DNA from: JAFGTX01 sp942492225
Lineage (GTDB): Bacteria > Bacillota > Clostridia > Peptostreptococcales > Acidaminobacteraceae
DNA: 60,210 nt
Reading direction: 5' to 3'
NCBI GenBank assembly: GCA_942492225.1
Contig: CALODS010000049.1
Coordinates: 1-60,210 of the forward strand
Positions within the stretch are counted from its first letter, which is position 1. Every line of letters begins with the position of its first letter. Under the pieces are notes generated by a model. It was given only the letters and a program-made list of their open reading frames with translations. It was not told where the DNA came from and searched no databases. Below, piece by piece: positions 28,327 through 37,426 of the stretch. The translations under genes and the position numbers were made by a program.

Positions 28327-29586
28327 TTATTGATCTTTTATATCAATATACCGCATTGTATTACGCCCATCTTTTTTACACAAATAAAGTGCCATATCCG
28401 CACGATTAAATGCTTTTTCAATCCTGTCATCCTTATATGGTTTCCCAATTGTAACACCAATACTTATCGTCAAGTAGCCATTCCCCTCAGATGCTTCATG
28501 GGGAATTTTAAGACCTTCTACAGCAGCGCGCATGCGATTAGCAAAATGTAATACATTGTCTTTATGCATATTGATTGCTAAGAATGTAAACTCTTCTCCA
28601 CCATATCTCGCAAAAAAATCCGTTGGTCGCATCGAAAATTGATTCAATACAGTAGCAACTTTCTTTAATGCTTCATCTCCATGTACATGTCCATATGTAT
28701 CATTAAATGATTTGAAGTGATCAATATCTATCATAAAGATTGTCATATCATTACGCTCTCTTTGAGAACGACGCCATTCGTAATGAACAACTTCATTTAG
28801 CTTTCTTCTATTTGGCACACTGGTTAAATCGTCAATCGCAGACATTTTCTTCAATGTTGTATTAGCAGATTCTAATGCTCTTAAAATCTCTTGTTTTTCT
28901 ACAATTTCGTGACTGAGATCATTATTTATTTCTTGTAGCAAGAGATTTTTATCATTGATAATACATTGGTCTGTATAAAAACCTATGTAACTTTGATAAT
29001 TTATTCTTGAAACAATCCAAGCCAACAATGCAAAGACCATTAAATTTAGAAAATCCATTATTATCAACACTCTACTTGCAAAATAATAATGTCCAATTAA
29101 GTACAAAGTAATTGAAATACTATAGATAATCCCCTGAGGCTTCGCATCGATATAAAACATAAAAGAAGTGATCATTAAAGACAACATAAATAAATTACTT
29201 GTTGTGTCATTTCCTGAGGATAAGACTGATAAAAGTGCACTCCAAGACGTTATAAAACCAACGATTATCCACAAATTTATATTAATCACTTCTGTTGTAA
29301 TTTTTCGTTTTATAAAAAGCTTTTCTAACCGAACAACAATTAGGTACTCAATGATAGAAAAAGCAAATAAGCCAAAAAATAAAAGCAATGAGCTTCTATA
29401 TTGAAATTCGTAAGTTTCACTTATTCCAGACACAATTAATAGAATCACATAGGTCATTAATTGTAATGCCAAAATAGATTCTAAAAACAATCGTGTTCGT
29501 CTCATATTAAGTATCGCCGTCTCACTTTTTAATTCAATTAAATAGTTAGGTTCAATTGCGCCCCAACTTTTTTCAAACTCCTTCAT
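28327..29586 (-). CDS. Membrane diguanylate cyclase (GGDEF)
   Basis: This 419-residue protein has about six N-terminal membrane helices (residues 35-200), a short coiled-coil-like linker (about 215-250) and a GGDEF domain. The active-site loop is RYGGEEF and the product-inhibition I-site RPTD lies five residues before it, so an active, feedback-controlled c-di-GMP synthase is likely. SVPNRRKLNE and FKSFNDTYGHVHGD are standard. A TATAAT at 29618-29623 could be its -10. It probably shares a transcript with the downstream sigma-54 regulator; a functional link is unproven. Confidence 0.9.
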   Translation of the reverse strand: MKEFEKSWGAIEPNYLIELKSETAILNMRRTRLFLESILALQLMTYVILLIVSGISETYEFQYRSSLLLFFGLFAFSIIEYLIVVRLEKLFIKRKITTEVININLWIIVGFITSWSALLSVLSSGNDTTSNLFMLSLMITSFMFYIDAKPQGIIYSISITLYLIGHYYFASRVLIIMDFLNLMVFALLAWIVSRINYQSYIGFYTDQCIINDKNLLLQEINNDLSHEIVEKQEILRALESANTTLKKMSAIDDLTSVPNRRKLNEVVHYEWRRSQRERNDMTIFMIDIDHFKSFNDTYGHVHGDEALKKVATVLNQFSMRPTDFFARYGGEEFTFLAINMHKDNVLHFANRMRAAVEGLKIPHEASEGNGYLTISIGVTIGKPYKDDRIEKAFNRADMALYLCKKDGRNTMRYIDIKDQ

Positions 29587-29676
29587 AAGCCCCTCAAAAT
29601 TTGATTTATTCTATTTAATTATACCTTATTTTATGTATCGGTTTTACCCTAATTGCAAAGAAAATAATTTTAATGA

Positions 29677-29712
29677 AAAAACCATTTATCCTCGGTAAAG
29701 AATAAATGGTTT
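29677..29712 (-). terminator. Terminator after folC
   Basis: AAACCATTTAT (29679-29689) pairs with ATAAATGGTTT (29702-29712), followed on the minus strand by a T run. It closes the GNAT-valS-folC transcript. Confidence 0.85.
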
Positions 29713-29718
29713 CTTTTG

Positions 29719-30999
29719 TTATTTAGTATGGTTAAGATACGTGCGTACAGCACCAATCATATACAATGACCCAAAAATGATTACCCCATCAACATCTTTT
29801 AAAGCAAGCCCTTTATCAACAGCGGCAATAATGTTCCTATCGTAAGTAACAGGAATATCATACCCTTCAATTAAACGCCCTAATTCTTCCATTGGTAAGG
29901 CTCTTGGATTGTCGGGCTCTGTAACAACCACTTGGGATAATCTTGGTGCCAACAAATCAATAATTGCTTCATAGGATTTATCACCTAATATTCCAATTAC
30001 AGCACCCAATTTCTTATCCTTTAAGTAAGTTTCAAGAGCTTGATCAAGTCCAATAGCACCATGTAAATTATGTGCGCCATCAATGATGATAAGCGGTTCA
30101 CGTGACATCACCTCGAATCGTCCACCCCACTTGGTAGACGCAAGGCCATTTAAAAGCTGTGGATGAGTCAGTTTACATAGGTTTTTATCCACAAGTTGTT
30201 CCACAACGGTCATGGCGACAACTGCATTATTCACTTGATGTGCCCCACAAAGTCCAATTGAATACGCTTCGTTTCGGTAAGTGAAGGTCGTGCCTTCTAA
30301 AGTCGTTTCAATTATAGACAGTGAATCAAAGGCTGCTACAATAAGTGGTGCAGAGCGCTCGGTTGCAACTTCTTCAATGCGCTTCATTGCTTCTGGATGT
30401 TGAGGATATATTACACAAGGAACCTTTTCTTTGATAATCCCAGCTTTTTCTCCTGCAACTTCATAAAGTGTATTGCCAAGAAATTCCGTATGGTCCAAAT
30501 CTACAGGTGTTATCACCGTAATGATTGGTTGTTTAACCACATTTGTAGAGTCCATACGTCCCCCAAGGCCAACTTCTAGGGCAACATAATCAACGTTTGC
30601 TTGTTTGTAGTATACAAAAGCAATTGCAGTAACAATTTCAAACTCCGTTGGATGAGCAAATCCTTCTAAAAGCATTTCTTCCACTTTTTCCTTGACGATA
30701 CCGGTAATATGACCTAAGTCACTATCAGGAATGTGTGCATCATTGATGCGAATGCGTTCATTAAAACGCTCTAGGTAAGGCGAGGTAAAAATCCCCACCC
30801 TATACCCAGCAGATTCAAGTATCTTACTTATAAACGATACTGTTGATCCTTTTCCATTGGTGCCTGCTACATGAATTACTTTAAGATCATCTTGTGGATT
30901 TCCCAACTTTTCTAACAAACAGGTAATATTATCAAGACCTAGTTTGCTACCAAATTTATAGGTATCATGTATATAATTTAATGCCGATGCATAATCCAT
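29719..30999 (-). CDS. folC: Folylpolyglutamate synthase / dihydrofolate synthase
   Basis: This roughly 426-residue Mur-ligase-type enzyme adds glutamate to folates. The ATP-binding P loop is VAGTNGKGSTVSF, followed by FTSPYLERFNERI, the EVGLGGRMDSTN block and the C-terminal IIDGAHNLHGA. I chose ATG 30999, which has GAGG 8 nt upstream, over an in-frame ATG at 31020. It lies 30 nt after valS, a valS-folC order common in Firmicutes, and is probably co-transcribed under the Val T-box. Confidence 0.95.
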   Translation of the reverse strand: MDYASALNYIHDTYKFGSKLGLDNITCLLEKLGNPQDDLKVIHVAGTNGKGSTVSFISKILESAGYRVGIFTSPYLERFNERIRINDAHIPDSDLGHITGIVKEKVEEMLLEGFAHPTEFEIVTAIAFVYYKQANVDYVALEVGLGGRMDSTNVVKQPIITVITPVDLDHTEFLGNTLYEVAGEKAGIIKEKVPCVIYPQHPEAMKRIEEVATERSAPLIVAAFDSLSIIETTLEGTTFTYRNEAYSIGLCGAHQVNNAVVAMTVVEQLVDKNLCKLTHPQLLNGLASTKWGGRFEVMSREPLIIIDGAHNLHGAIGLDQALETYLKDKKLGAVIGILGDKSYEAIIDLLAPRLSQVVVTEPDNPRALPMEELGRLIEGYDIPVTYDRNIIAAVDKGLALKDVDGVIIFGSLYMIGAVRTYLNHTK

Positions 31000-31029
31000 T
31001 ACTCTGTCCTCATTTTTCATGATTTTAAA

Positions 31030-33678
31030 TTATAATTTACTTTCCATTGATGCAATTCTATCCAGTACTGTTTTTAACATACCTGAATACTTTTCTTTCT
31101 TTGCCTTTTCTTCCTCAATTAACTTATCTGGCGCTTTGCTGACAAAGCCTTCATTGGCTAATTTCTTCTCAACACGCTTCACTTCCCCTTCAAGTTTTTC
31201 ACGTTCTTTGTTAAGACGTTCAATTTCCTTAGAGAAGTCAATTAAATCTGCAAGTGGTAAGAATAACTCACCCCTATTGATTACAACTGAAACCGCATCT
31301 TCTGGTATTGAATGTCTATCTGTTTCAATAATAACATCCGAACAACTTGCAAGGGCTTGAAGATACTCCGGATTTTCTCCAAATATTGTTGCAATTTCTG
31401 TTTCAGCAAGAACATGTAGTCTTGCTTTTCTTGATGGCACAACATCCATTTCAGCTCTGACATTTCTAATATTTCTAATCGCAGTCATCAAGGCTTCCAT
31501 TTTTTCTTCACTCACTTCATTTGTTCTGTTAGCTTTAGTTTTTGGCCAGTCAGCAACAATAATTGCCCCTTCTGTACCAGGAATATGCTGCCAAATTTCT
31601 TCAGTAATAAATGGAATGAATGGGTGTAACAACTTAAGGATATCTTTGAGAACAGTTACTAATACCTTTTGAACCGTTGCTTTAGCTTCTGCATCTTCAC
31701 CATATAGACGGTTCTTAGCTAACTCAATATACCAGTCACAGTATTCGTTCCAAACAAAATCATAGGCTTTATTTGCTGCCATTCCCAATTCAAATTTATC
31801 TAAATTAGCTGTTATTTCCTCTGTTACTTTATTTAATCTAGAAAGAATCCATTCATCAGCAAGCGTCAATTTTGCACCCTCTAAATCAAAGTTATCGATT
31901 TCTAGACCCATCAGTACAAATCTAGATGCATTCCATAACTTATTGGCAAAATTTCTACTTGATTCTACTCTTTCTTCTTGGTATCTTAAATCATTTCCTG
32001 GGCTGTTACCTGTTGCAAGCATAAATCTTAAGGCATCCGCACCGTACTTATCAATAACAACAAGTGGATCTACACCATTACCTAGGGATTTACTCATTTT
32101 TCTACCTTGTGGGTCTCTAACAAGACCATGAATAAATACATGTTCAAATGGTGATTCACCCATACATTCAATCCCTGAGAATACCATTCTAACGACCCAG
32201 AAGAAGATAATATCGTATCCTGTTACAAGAACATTGGTTGGATAAAAATAGTCAAGTTCTTCAGTGTTGTTTGGCCATCCAAGTGTTGAGAAAGGCCATA
32301 ATGCAGAACTAAACCAAGTATCAAGTGCGTCTTCATCTTGTCTTAAGTTTGAAGATTGACATTTCGAACAAGCCGTTGGTGTTTCTTTTGATACCGTTAT
32401 TTCGCCACAGTCATCACAGTAATACGCTGGAATTCTATGTCCCCACCACAATTGTCTAGAAATACACCAGTCTCTGATATTCTCTAACCAGTGGAGATAA
32501 ATTTTGGAGAATCTATCTGGAACAAAGTTAACCTCATTTTTATGAAGTGCTTCTATAGCTGGTTTTGCAAGTTCTTCCATCTTTACAAACCATTGATCTG
32601 ATAATCTTGGCTCAATAACCGTATGACATCTATAACATGTACCAACATTATGGTCATGTTTTTTCGTTTCGACTAAGAAGCCTTTTTCATCTAATTCTTT
32701 TACAAGGGCTTTACGACAGTCATAACGATCCATACCAGCAAATTTGCCAGTATTGTCTGCCATTGTTGCATCCGCATTCATTACTGTGATTTGCTCTAAA
32801 TTATGTCTCTTACCTAAATCAAAGTCATTCGGATCATGGGCAGGTGTGATCTTCAGTGCACCCGTACCTAATTCCATATCAACATAATCATCCGCAACAA
32901 CTGGAATTTCTCTTCCTACAATAGGAAGAATAACTGTTTTTCCAACGAATTTTTTATAACGATCATCTTCTGGATGAACTGCAAGCGCTGTATCTCCAAG
33001 CATTGTTTCCGGTCTTGTTGTCGCGATTTCTAAAAATTCTTCTGAATCTTTAAGGAAATATTTAATATGCCAGAAACTGCCTTCTTTTTCCTCATGTTCA
33101 ACTTCTGCATCAGAAAGAGTTGTTTTACAATCTGGACACCAGTTAATTAATCGGTAGCCTCTATAAATAAGGCCTTTCTCATATAACTTAATAAATATTT
33201 CAGTAACGGCTTCAGAACAGCCTTCATCGAGTGTAAATCGTTCTTTGTCCCAGTCACATGATGACCCAAGTTTTTTCATTTGGTTGACAATGACACGACC
33301 GTATTCATCTCTCCATGCCCAAGCACGTTCTAAGAATCCTTCACGTCCGATTTCCTCTTTTGTAAGACCTTCTTCGGCTTTAATTTTTTCAACTACTTTA
33401 ACTTCAGTTGCAATAGACGCATGATCTGTTCCAGGTAACCAAAGCGCTTCATAGCCTTGCATACGTTTCCATCTAATTAAAATGTCCTGTAAGGTTTGAT
33501 CCAGTGCATGCCCCATGTGCAATTGTCCTGTGATATTTGGCGGTGGTAATACAATTGTATAAGGTTCTTTCTCACTATTTACATTTGCACTAAAATATTT
33601 CTTTTCTTCCCAACCGCTGTATATACGATCTTCGAATTCTTTTGGGCTATACGTTTTGCCCATTTCAATTTTACTCAT
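31030..33678 (-). CDS. valS: Valyl-tRNA synthetase
   Basis: This 882-residue class I synthetase has the HIGH-type motif LPPPNITGQLHMGHAL near residue 47 and KMSKSLGNGVDP near 530. It has an editing (CP1) insertion between them, with a zinc-ribbon-like YYCDDCGEITV..ACSKCQ segment, and a C-terminal coiled coil (about 815-880: RLNKEREKLEGEVKRVEKKL) typical of ValRS. It charges tRNA-Val. Control is by the T-box at 34284-34522 through the GNAT gene that lies between. Confidence 0.97.
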   Translation of the reverse strand: MSKIEMGKTYSPKEFEDRIYSGWEEKKYFSANVNSEKEPYTIVLPPPNITGQLHMGHALDQTLQDILIRWKRMQGYEALWLPGTDHASIATEVKVVEKIKAEEGLTKEEIGREGFLERAWAWRDEYGRVIVNQMKKLGSSCDWDKERFTLDEGCSEAVTEIFIKLYEKGLIYRGYRLINWCPDCKTTLSDAEVEHEEKEGSFWHIKYFLKDSEEFLEIATTRPETMLGDTALAVHPEDDRYKKFVGKTVILPIVGREIPVVADDYVDMELGTGALKITPAHDPNDFDLGKRHNLEQITVMNADATMADNTGKFAGMDRYDCRKALVKELDEKGFLVETKKHDHNVGTCYRCHTVIEPRLSDQWFVKMEELAKPAIEALHKNEVNFVPDRFSKIYLHWLENIRDWCISRQLWWGHRIPAYYCDDCGEITVSKETPTACSKCQSSNLRQDEDALDTWFSSALWPFSTLGWPNNTEELDYFYPTNVLVTGYDIIFFWVVRMVFSGIECMGESPFEHVFIHGLVRDPQGRKMSKSLGNGVDPLVVIDKYGADALRFMLATGNSPGNDLRYQEERVESSRNFANKLWNASRFVLMGLEIDNFDLEGAKLTLADEWILSRLNKVTEEITANLDKFELGMAANKAYDFVWNEYCDWYIELAKNRLYGEDAEAKATVQKVLVTVLKDILKLLHPFIPFITEEIWQHIPGTEGAIIVADWPKTKANRTNEVSEEKMEALMTAIRNIRNVRAEMDVVPSRKARLHVLAETEIATIFGENPEYLQALASCSDVIIETDRHSIPEDAVSVVINRGELFLPLADLIDFSKEIERLNKEREKLEGEVKRVEKKLANEGFVSKAPDKLIEEEKAKKEKYSGMLKTVLDRIASMESKL

Positions 33679-33697
33679 TACAAATCGTCCTCTCTAC

Positions 33698-34186
33698 TTA
33701 TAAATTATAACGCGCCATCATGGTAATATCCGAGTATTTTCCCTCTTTTACCGCCGCATATTTCTGTATACCTTCAATAACAAAACCATGTTTTTCATAT
33801 AATTTTATGGCATTTTCATTATCACTAAACACTGTGAGTTCAATACGAACAAGTTTTAACCAATTATCCGATAGATTCACAAGTGTTTCCATTAACTTTG
33901 AACCAATTCCTTTTCCTTGGTAGGCAGTGTGTACGGAAATACCTAAGAATGCTGTATGGCGTTTTCTTAAACTTTTGCTAACATGCAGACCTGCAATTCC
34001 GACAACTTTTCCATCCATAGAAGCAACAAACACATGGTTATCAGGATCTGAATCCACTATGAATTTTTCGACATTTTGAGGTCTAATGCTGGGTATTCCA
34101 AGAGTTGTTTCCATAACACCTGGCATGACTCTCATTTCATGACAATCTTTTGCATCTCTTGGTTCTATCGGTCTAATTTCTAACAT
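33698..34186 (-). CDS. GNAT-family N-acetyltransferase
   Basis: This 162-residue acetyltransferase has the acetyl-CoA-binding motif A segment AYQGKGIGSKLMETL near residue 90 and a C-terminal LYEKHGFVIEGIQKYA typical of GNATs of the RimI/PhnO-like kind. The substrate is unknown. It is the first gene after the Val T-box and lies 19 nt upstream of valS, so it should be induced by valine starvation together with valS. Confidence 0.88.
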   Translation of the reverse strand: MLEIRPIEPRDAKDCHEMRVMPGVMETTLGIPSIRPQNVEKFIVDSDPDNHVFVASMDGKVVGIAGLHVSKSLRKRHTAFLGISVHTAYQGKGIGSKLMETLVNLSDNWLKLVRIELTVFSDNENAIKLYEKHGFVIEGIQKYAAVKEGKYSDITMMARYNL

Positions 34187-34283
34187 ACTGTCACCTCCAC
34201 ACTATTTTTAGAAGAAATTTTATTGCCATTAACACATGTGCATCGCAAAAAATAATAAAATTTCGAATAAAAACCCAAAAAAT

Positions 34284-34522
34284 AAAAAAAACCATCTCGT
34301 CAAAAGGGACGAAATAGTCGCGGTACCACCCTAGTTCTGATCGCAATCAGCACTCTAACATCGTTAACGGAATGACCCGTTTATGCCTACTAAACATTTC
34401 GGCACAAAGTCTCCAAAGCTACATTCAACAATCCATCTCATAGGAAATCTTTCAGCTGGTAAATTTCCCTCTCTAAATGTTGGTGTTGTTTACTCCTCTT
34501 TTTCATAGACGCTCTCTTATTG
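34284..34522 (-). promoter_or_regulatory. T-box leader, valine (specifier GTA)
   Basis: The minus strand holds the consensus T-box AGGGTGGTACCGCG (34319-34332). The terminator stem ACTATTTCGTC/GACGAGATGGT (34291-34318) is followed by seven T's. An upstream AGGAGTA motif lies in stem I. The likely specifier is GTA at 34420-34422 in the context GTA-GCT-TTGGAG, consistent with control of valS two genes downstream. Confidence 0.94.
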
Positions 34523-34528
34523 CATTTT

Positions 34529-34557
34529 ATTATATAGATAGTCGCACTCTCTGTCAA
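34529..34557 (-). promoter_or_regulatory. Consensus sigma-70-type promoter of the valS transcript
   Basis: The minus strand shows TTGACA (34552-34557), a 17-nt spacer and TATAAT (34529-34534), a perfect match. It begins 12 nt after the stop codon of the 113-residue gene at 34569. Confidence 0.93.
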
Positions 34558-34568
34558 GAATAAACTCT

Positions 34569-34910
34569 TTAACGAATCAAACAGATCTTTAAACGACGCT
34601 CTAAATAAGCGACAAGTTCCTTCGCCATTTCTTCATAGTGTCTATTTAGAATGACCCACCCTTCGTTATAATTAACATATGTAATACGCTTTGTAGACAT
34701 TGAAGGCAAATTAGGGTTTCCACCAACACCTTCTTCAATCTCATAAATAAACAATTTACTAATGTAACCCGATCCACAACGCAATCCAATAGATTCCAGT
34801 CCTTTATCTACAGGTTCTTGATGTACTTCAGCTGACCACAAAACATCATCAATCATTCCATCGATAATACCATAATTTTTATTGTGATTATTCGTAATTG
34901 AATATTTCAT
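34569..34910 (-). CDS. Small hypothetical protein
   Basis: This 113-residue protein has no signal peptide or membrane helix and no motif I recognise; the middle is acidic and the C-terminal third is helical and basic (MAKELVAYLERRLKICLIR). GAAGGTG precedes the ATG by 5 nt, so translation is credible. Its 5' leader contains one copy of the 58-nt repeated element (34943-35000), placed directly after the terminator of the preceding gene. No terminator separates it from the valS promoter. Confidence 0.65.
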   Translation of the reverse strand: MKYSITNNHNKNYGIIDGMIDDVLWSAEVHQEPVDKGLESIGLRCGSGYISKLFIYEIEEGVGGNPNLPSMSTKRITYVNYNEGWVILNRHYEEMAKELVAYLERRLKICLIR

Positions 34911-34942
34911 CTTATCACCTTCGTTTCCTTTACAATAATAAG

Positions 34943-35000
34943 TTCTGTCAACCGTTGAGGATAGGCCTCTTCTTACAATAAGTCGTTGTTAGCTTGTAAA
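34943..35000 (-). repeat. 58-nt paired intergenic element, copy A
   Basis: This stretch aligns without gaps to 38054-38112 (about 42 of 58 positions identical by hand count). The conserved core on the minus strand is GCCTATCCTC, preceded by AACAAC and a TAAGAA block. It starts right after the T run of a terminator and ends 33 nt before an ATG. It resembles no riboswitch or repeat family I know. Confidence 0.6.
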
Positions 35001-35032
35001 AAAAGAATACATACTGTTGTTAGTATGTATTC
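35001..35032 (-). terminator. Terminator of the PspC/LiaF-like operon
   Basis: GAATACATAC (35005-35014) pairs with GTATGTATTC (35023-35032), followed on the minus strand by seven T's. Confidence 0.92.
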
Positions 35033-35066
35033 CCATAAGTAAGTCTATCATAACATTTTTTAATGC

Positions 35067-35990
35067 TTAATAAAAATCTAAGTTCATATTTGAAATAGCT
35101 GAATCAATCTTTATCTCTACTTTTTTGTCTGCTTTATCATAGTTTTTGCTTTCATAATATCCATCTATCTTGATTAATCCTTGAGACTCAAAATTATTGT
35201 CACTTATTGCTTGGTCAGAATCAATCCTAACACCACTATTTTTATTGATTGATAAGTTAACATCACTGACACCAGTAGATATATCAATAGTTGTATGGTC
35301 ATTTTTATCACCAATGATTAATGCTATATCACTTGCACCAGTATCGATACTTACATTATCTACAATAAGATTTGATAGATTCAATTTTGCTTCTGACGCA
35401 CCTGCATCCAATTCTATGATCCATTTTATATCTTCAGGTAAATAAAACTTATAGTCTAGATTGTTATTATTACCAAAGGCATTAATTTTAAAACTTTTAT
35501 TATGCTTAATCATAATTGTAGCATGCGTTCCTTTTGTATTATAAGTTCTTGATAAATAATAGTCAGGAATACTGTATTTCATTTTATTGCCAATTATACT
35601 ATCTATGTCTATATGCGCTGCTCCGACATTAAGATTTAGTGTTGCCGACTCAATACTTTCTAAATCATAGGAATCTTCTAGTATTGTAATCGGTTCATCA
35701 TCCCAATTTTGTTTGTTTTCATATGTCCAATCCAGAAAACTGATGCCATTAAAATCATCATGCTGAGCCAAATAAATACCACCTGTGATAATGATTAGTG
35801 CTGACAATAGTACAACACCCTTATTTCCTTTAAAAATGATATTAATACCTGCAAGGATTAATAGTACTGGCCAAAACTTAAGGAAAATAAACAACATTGA
35901 TACTTCTATGATTCCAAGTGTTCCTGCTATCCATAATCCGCCAACTATAATTAATATCAACCCTAACAAGAAGTTTCCATTATTTTTCAT
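35067..35990 (-). CDS. LiaF-like membrane protein with DUF4097-like beta domain
   Basis: This roughly 307-residue protein has two parts. Residues 1-75 hold about three membrane helices of the LiaF/DUF5668 type (FLLGLILIIVGGLWIAGTL, FWPVLLILAGINIIFKG). Residues about 110-307 form a repetitive beta-rich domain (LNLNVGAAHIDID, ELDAGASEAKLNLSNL, DTGASDIALIIG) like the DUF4097/toast-rack domain. Related LiaF proteins take part in sensing envelope stress. ATG 35990 fits the AAAGG site best; an ATG at 35999 is possible. It is the last gene after two pspC-like genes. Confidence 0.82.
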   Translation of the reverse strand: MKNNGNFLLGLILIIVGGLWIAGTLGIIEVSMLFIFLKFWPVLLILAGINIIFKGNKGVVLLSALIIITGGIYLAQHDDFNGISFLDWTYENKQNWDDEPITILEDSYDLESIESATLNLNVGAAHIDIDSIIGNKMKYSIPDYYLSRTYNTKGTHATIMIKHNKSFKINAFGNNNNLDYKFYLPEDIKWIIELDAGASEAKLNLSNLIVDNVSIDTGASDIALIIGDKNDHTTIDISTGVSDVNLSINKNSGVRIDSDQAISDNNFESQGLIKIDGYYESKNYDKADKKVEIKIDSAISNMNLDFY

Positions 35991-36411
35991 CTTGATCATC
36001 CTTTTCTCTATAGATCAAATAAAATCCACCTAATATTAGTATTACAGGCCAAATTACATCAAAATCAAACCAAGGCATAAATCGTTGCATTAATGAAAAG
36101 CCACCGAAAATAATTAATCCTGCCCCTAATAACATTTTTGATTTTTCTCTTCTAGCTACATGTTGTTCATGGGTACTTTCGTCATAATAGCCATCTTCAT
36201 ATTGCTGTTTATCCAGAGTGGTTATTTGATAAGGTTTTTGTGGAATAATCACCCAACAAACTAGATATGCTAAAACACCGATACCTGAAAAAATAGCAAT
36301 TAACCAAATTATTCTTACAAGCACTGGATCTATATCAAAATATTCTCCCATTCCACCACATACGCCACCAATAACTACATTTTTTCTTGAACGATATAAC
36401 TTCTTATCCAT
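35980..36411 (-). CDS. PspC-domain membrane protein with extra helices
   Basis: This roughly 143-residue protein has an N-terminal PspC domain (residues 1-62; KLYRSRKNVVIGGVCGGMGE, then the helix IIWLIAIFSGIGVLAYLVCWVIIP). A charged linker follows, and two hydrophobic stretches near the C terminus. PspC-type proteins respond to membrane stress. The PspC part is about two-thirds identical to the neighbouring 76-residue protein, so a tandem duplication is likely. The start is ATG 36411 with GGAGG 8 nt upstream; it overlaps the next gene by 11 nt. Confidence 0.85.
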   Translation of the reverse strand: MDKKLYRSRKNVVIGGVCGGMGEYFDIDPVLVRIIWLIAIFSGIGVLAYLVCWVIIPQKPYQITTLDKQQYEDGYYDESTHEQHVARREKSKMLLGAGLIIFGGFSLMQRFMPWFDFDVIWPVILILGGFYLIYREKDDQDEK

Positions 36412-36412
36412 T

Positions 36413-36643
36413 TTATAGGCCTCCGTTCTCATCGTTGTGTTTGATCACTTCATAATCGTCATATGGTTTTCTTGGAATAATTACCCATGCAATTAGATAA
36501 GCTAAAAATCCAACCCCAGAGAATAATAACAATAACGCTATAACGCGAATAATAACAGGATCTATATCAAAATATTCTCCTAAACCACCACATACACCAC
36601 CAATAACAGAATTGTGACTCGAGCGATAAATTTGCTTAGTCAT
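36413..36643 (-). CDS. Short PspC-domain protein
   Basis: This 76-residue protein is a single PspC domain (YRSSHNSVIGGVCGGLGEYF plus the helix IALLLLFSGVGFLAYLIAWVIIP) with a short acidic tail. AAGGAGGGG precedes the ATG. It is the first gene of a three-gene envelope-stress-type operon. Confidence 0.88.
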   Translation of the reverse strand: MTKQIYRSSHNSVIGGVCGGLGEYFDIDPVIIRVIALLLLFSGVGFLAYLIAWVIIPRKPYDDYEVIKHNDENGGL

Positions 36644-36672
36644 TTCAACCCCTCCTTCGTTTTCTTAATTTC

Positions 36673-36701
36673 ATTCTAATACGAGTTATCCCCTAATACA
36701 A
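36673..36701 (-). promoter_or_regulatory. Promoter candidate for the PspC operon
   Basis: On the minus strand TTGTAT (36696-36701), a 17-nt spacer and TAGAAT (36673-36678) lie about 30 nt upstream of the first pspC-like gene. The -35 is a moderate match. Confidence 0.4.
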
Positions 36702-36867
36702 TGGCTATACACTGTTTTTAATCCAATTCTAATATGTCTAGCTTGTTCTTAATTCTTCTTTAATAATTTGTTCATGCTCCTTTAATCCATTGAGGGTATG
36801 CTAGTACTATAAAAAAAATATCGTTTGGGCGAATAATCCCTTATAATAGAATGAAGAGGTGAAATTA

Positions 36868-37425
36868 ATGAAACATTCTCATAGTGCACTTGGCATTTTG
36901 CTCCTTGTAATCGGAAGTGTCATGCTGCTAAACAACACAAATATTTTTACGTTTAATATGGAACTTCTGTGGCCATTATTTATGATTGTCCCTGGCGTGG
37001 TCTTTCATTTATCTTATTTTGGCGGAAAGAATAGGCATAATGCAACAGTGCTTGTACCTGGCGCCATACTAACAATTTATGGCATCTATTTCTTATTTAG
37101 TATTATGACGAACTGGCACTTTAGTGATAACCTTTGGCCTATTTTCCCTTTGGCTATTGGCGTTGGATTTTATGAGATGTACTATTTTGGTGGCAAACAC
37201 CAGAGACATCTAACAATGGCCGTTATACTTGTTGTATTTAGTTTTTTCGCATTGCTTATGGAGTTTTTTCACTTAGACTTCAATTACCTATTTCCTGTTG
37301 TCTTAATCATTACCGGACTTATAATTGTTTATCAAAGTTTCAATAGAACTAAAGAGCGCGTTACGATTAAATCAACTGAAGAAACAAATGTGTCAAACAA
37401 AGATAGTAATACAAAAATACTTTAA
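36868..37425 (+). CDS. LiaF-TM-like membrane protein
   Basis: This roughly 185-residue protein has six hydrophobic segments in pairs, each with the LiaF/DUF5668-type pattern (ALGILLLVIGSVMLLNNTN, LLWPLFMIVPGVVFHL, DNLWPIFPLAIGVGFYEM, YLFPVVLIITGLIIVYQ). It lacks the DUF4097-like domain. ATG 36868 has AGAGGTG 6 nt upstream; a GTG at 36859 overlaps it. It diverges from the PspC operon, so a common role in envelope stress is plausible but unproven. Confidence 0.78.
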   Translation: MKHSHSALGILLLVIGSVMLLNNTNIFTFNMELLWPLFMIVPGVVFHLSYFGGKNRHNATVLVPGAILTIYGIYFLFSIMTNWHFSDNLWPIFPLAIGVGFYEMYYFGGKHQRHLTMAVILVVFSFFALLMEFFHLDFNYLFPVVLIITGLIIVYQSFNRTKERVTIKSTEETNVSNKDSNTKIL

Positions 37426-37426
37426 A

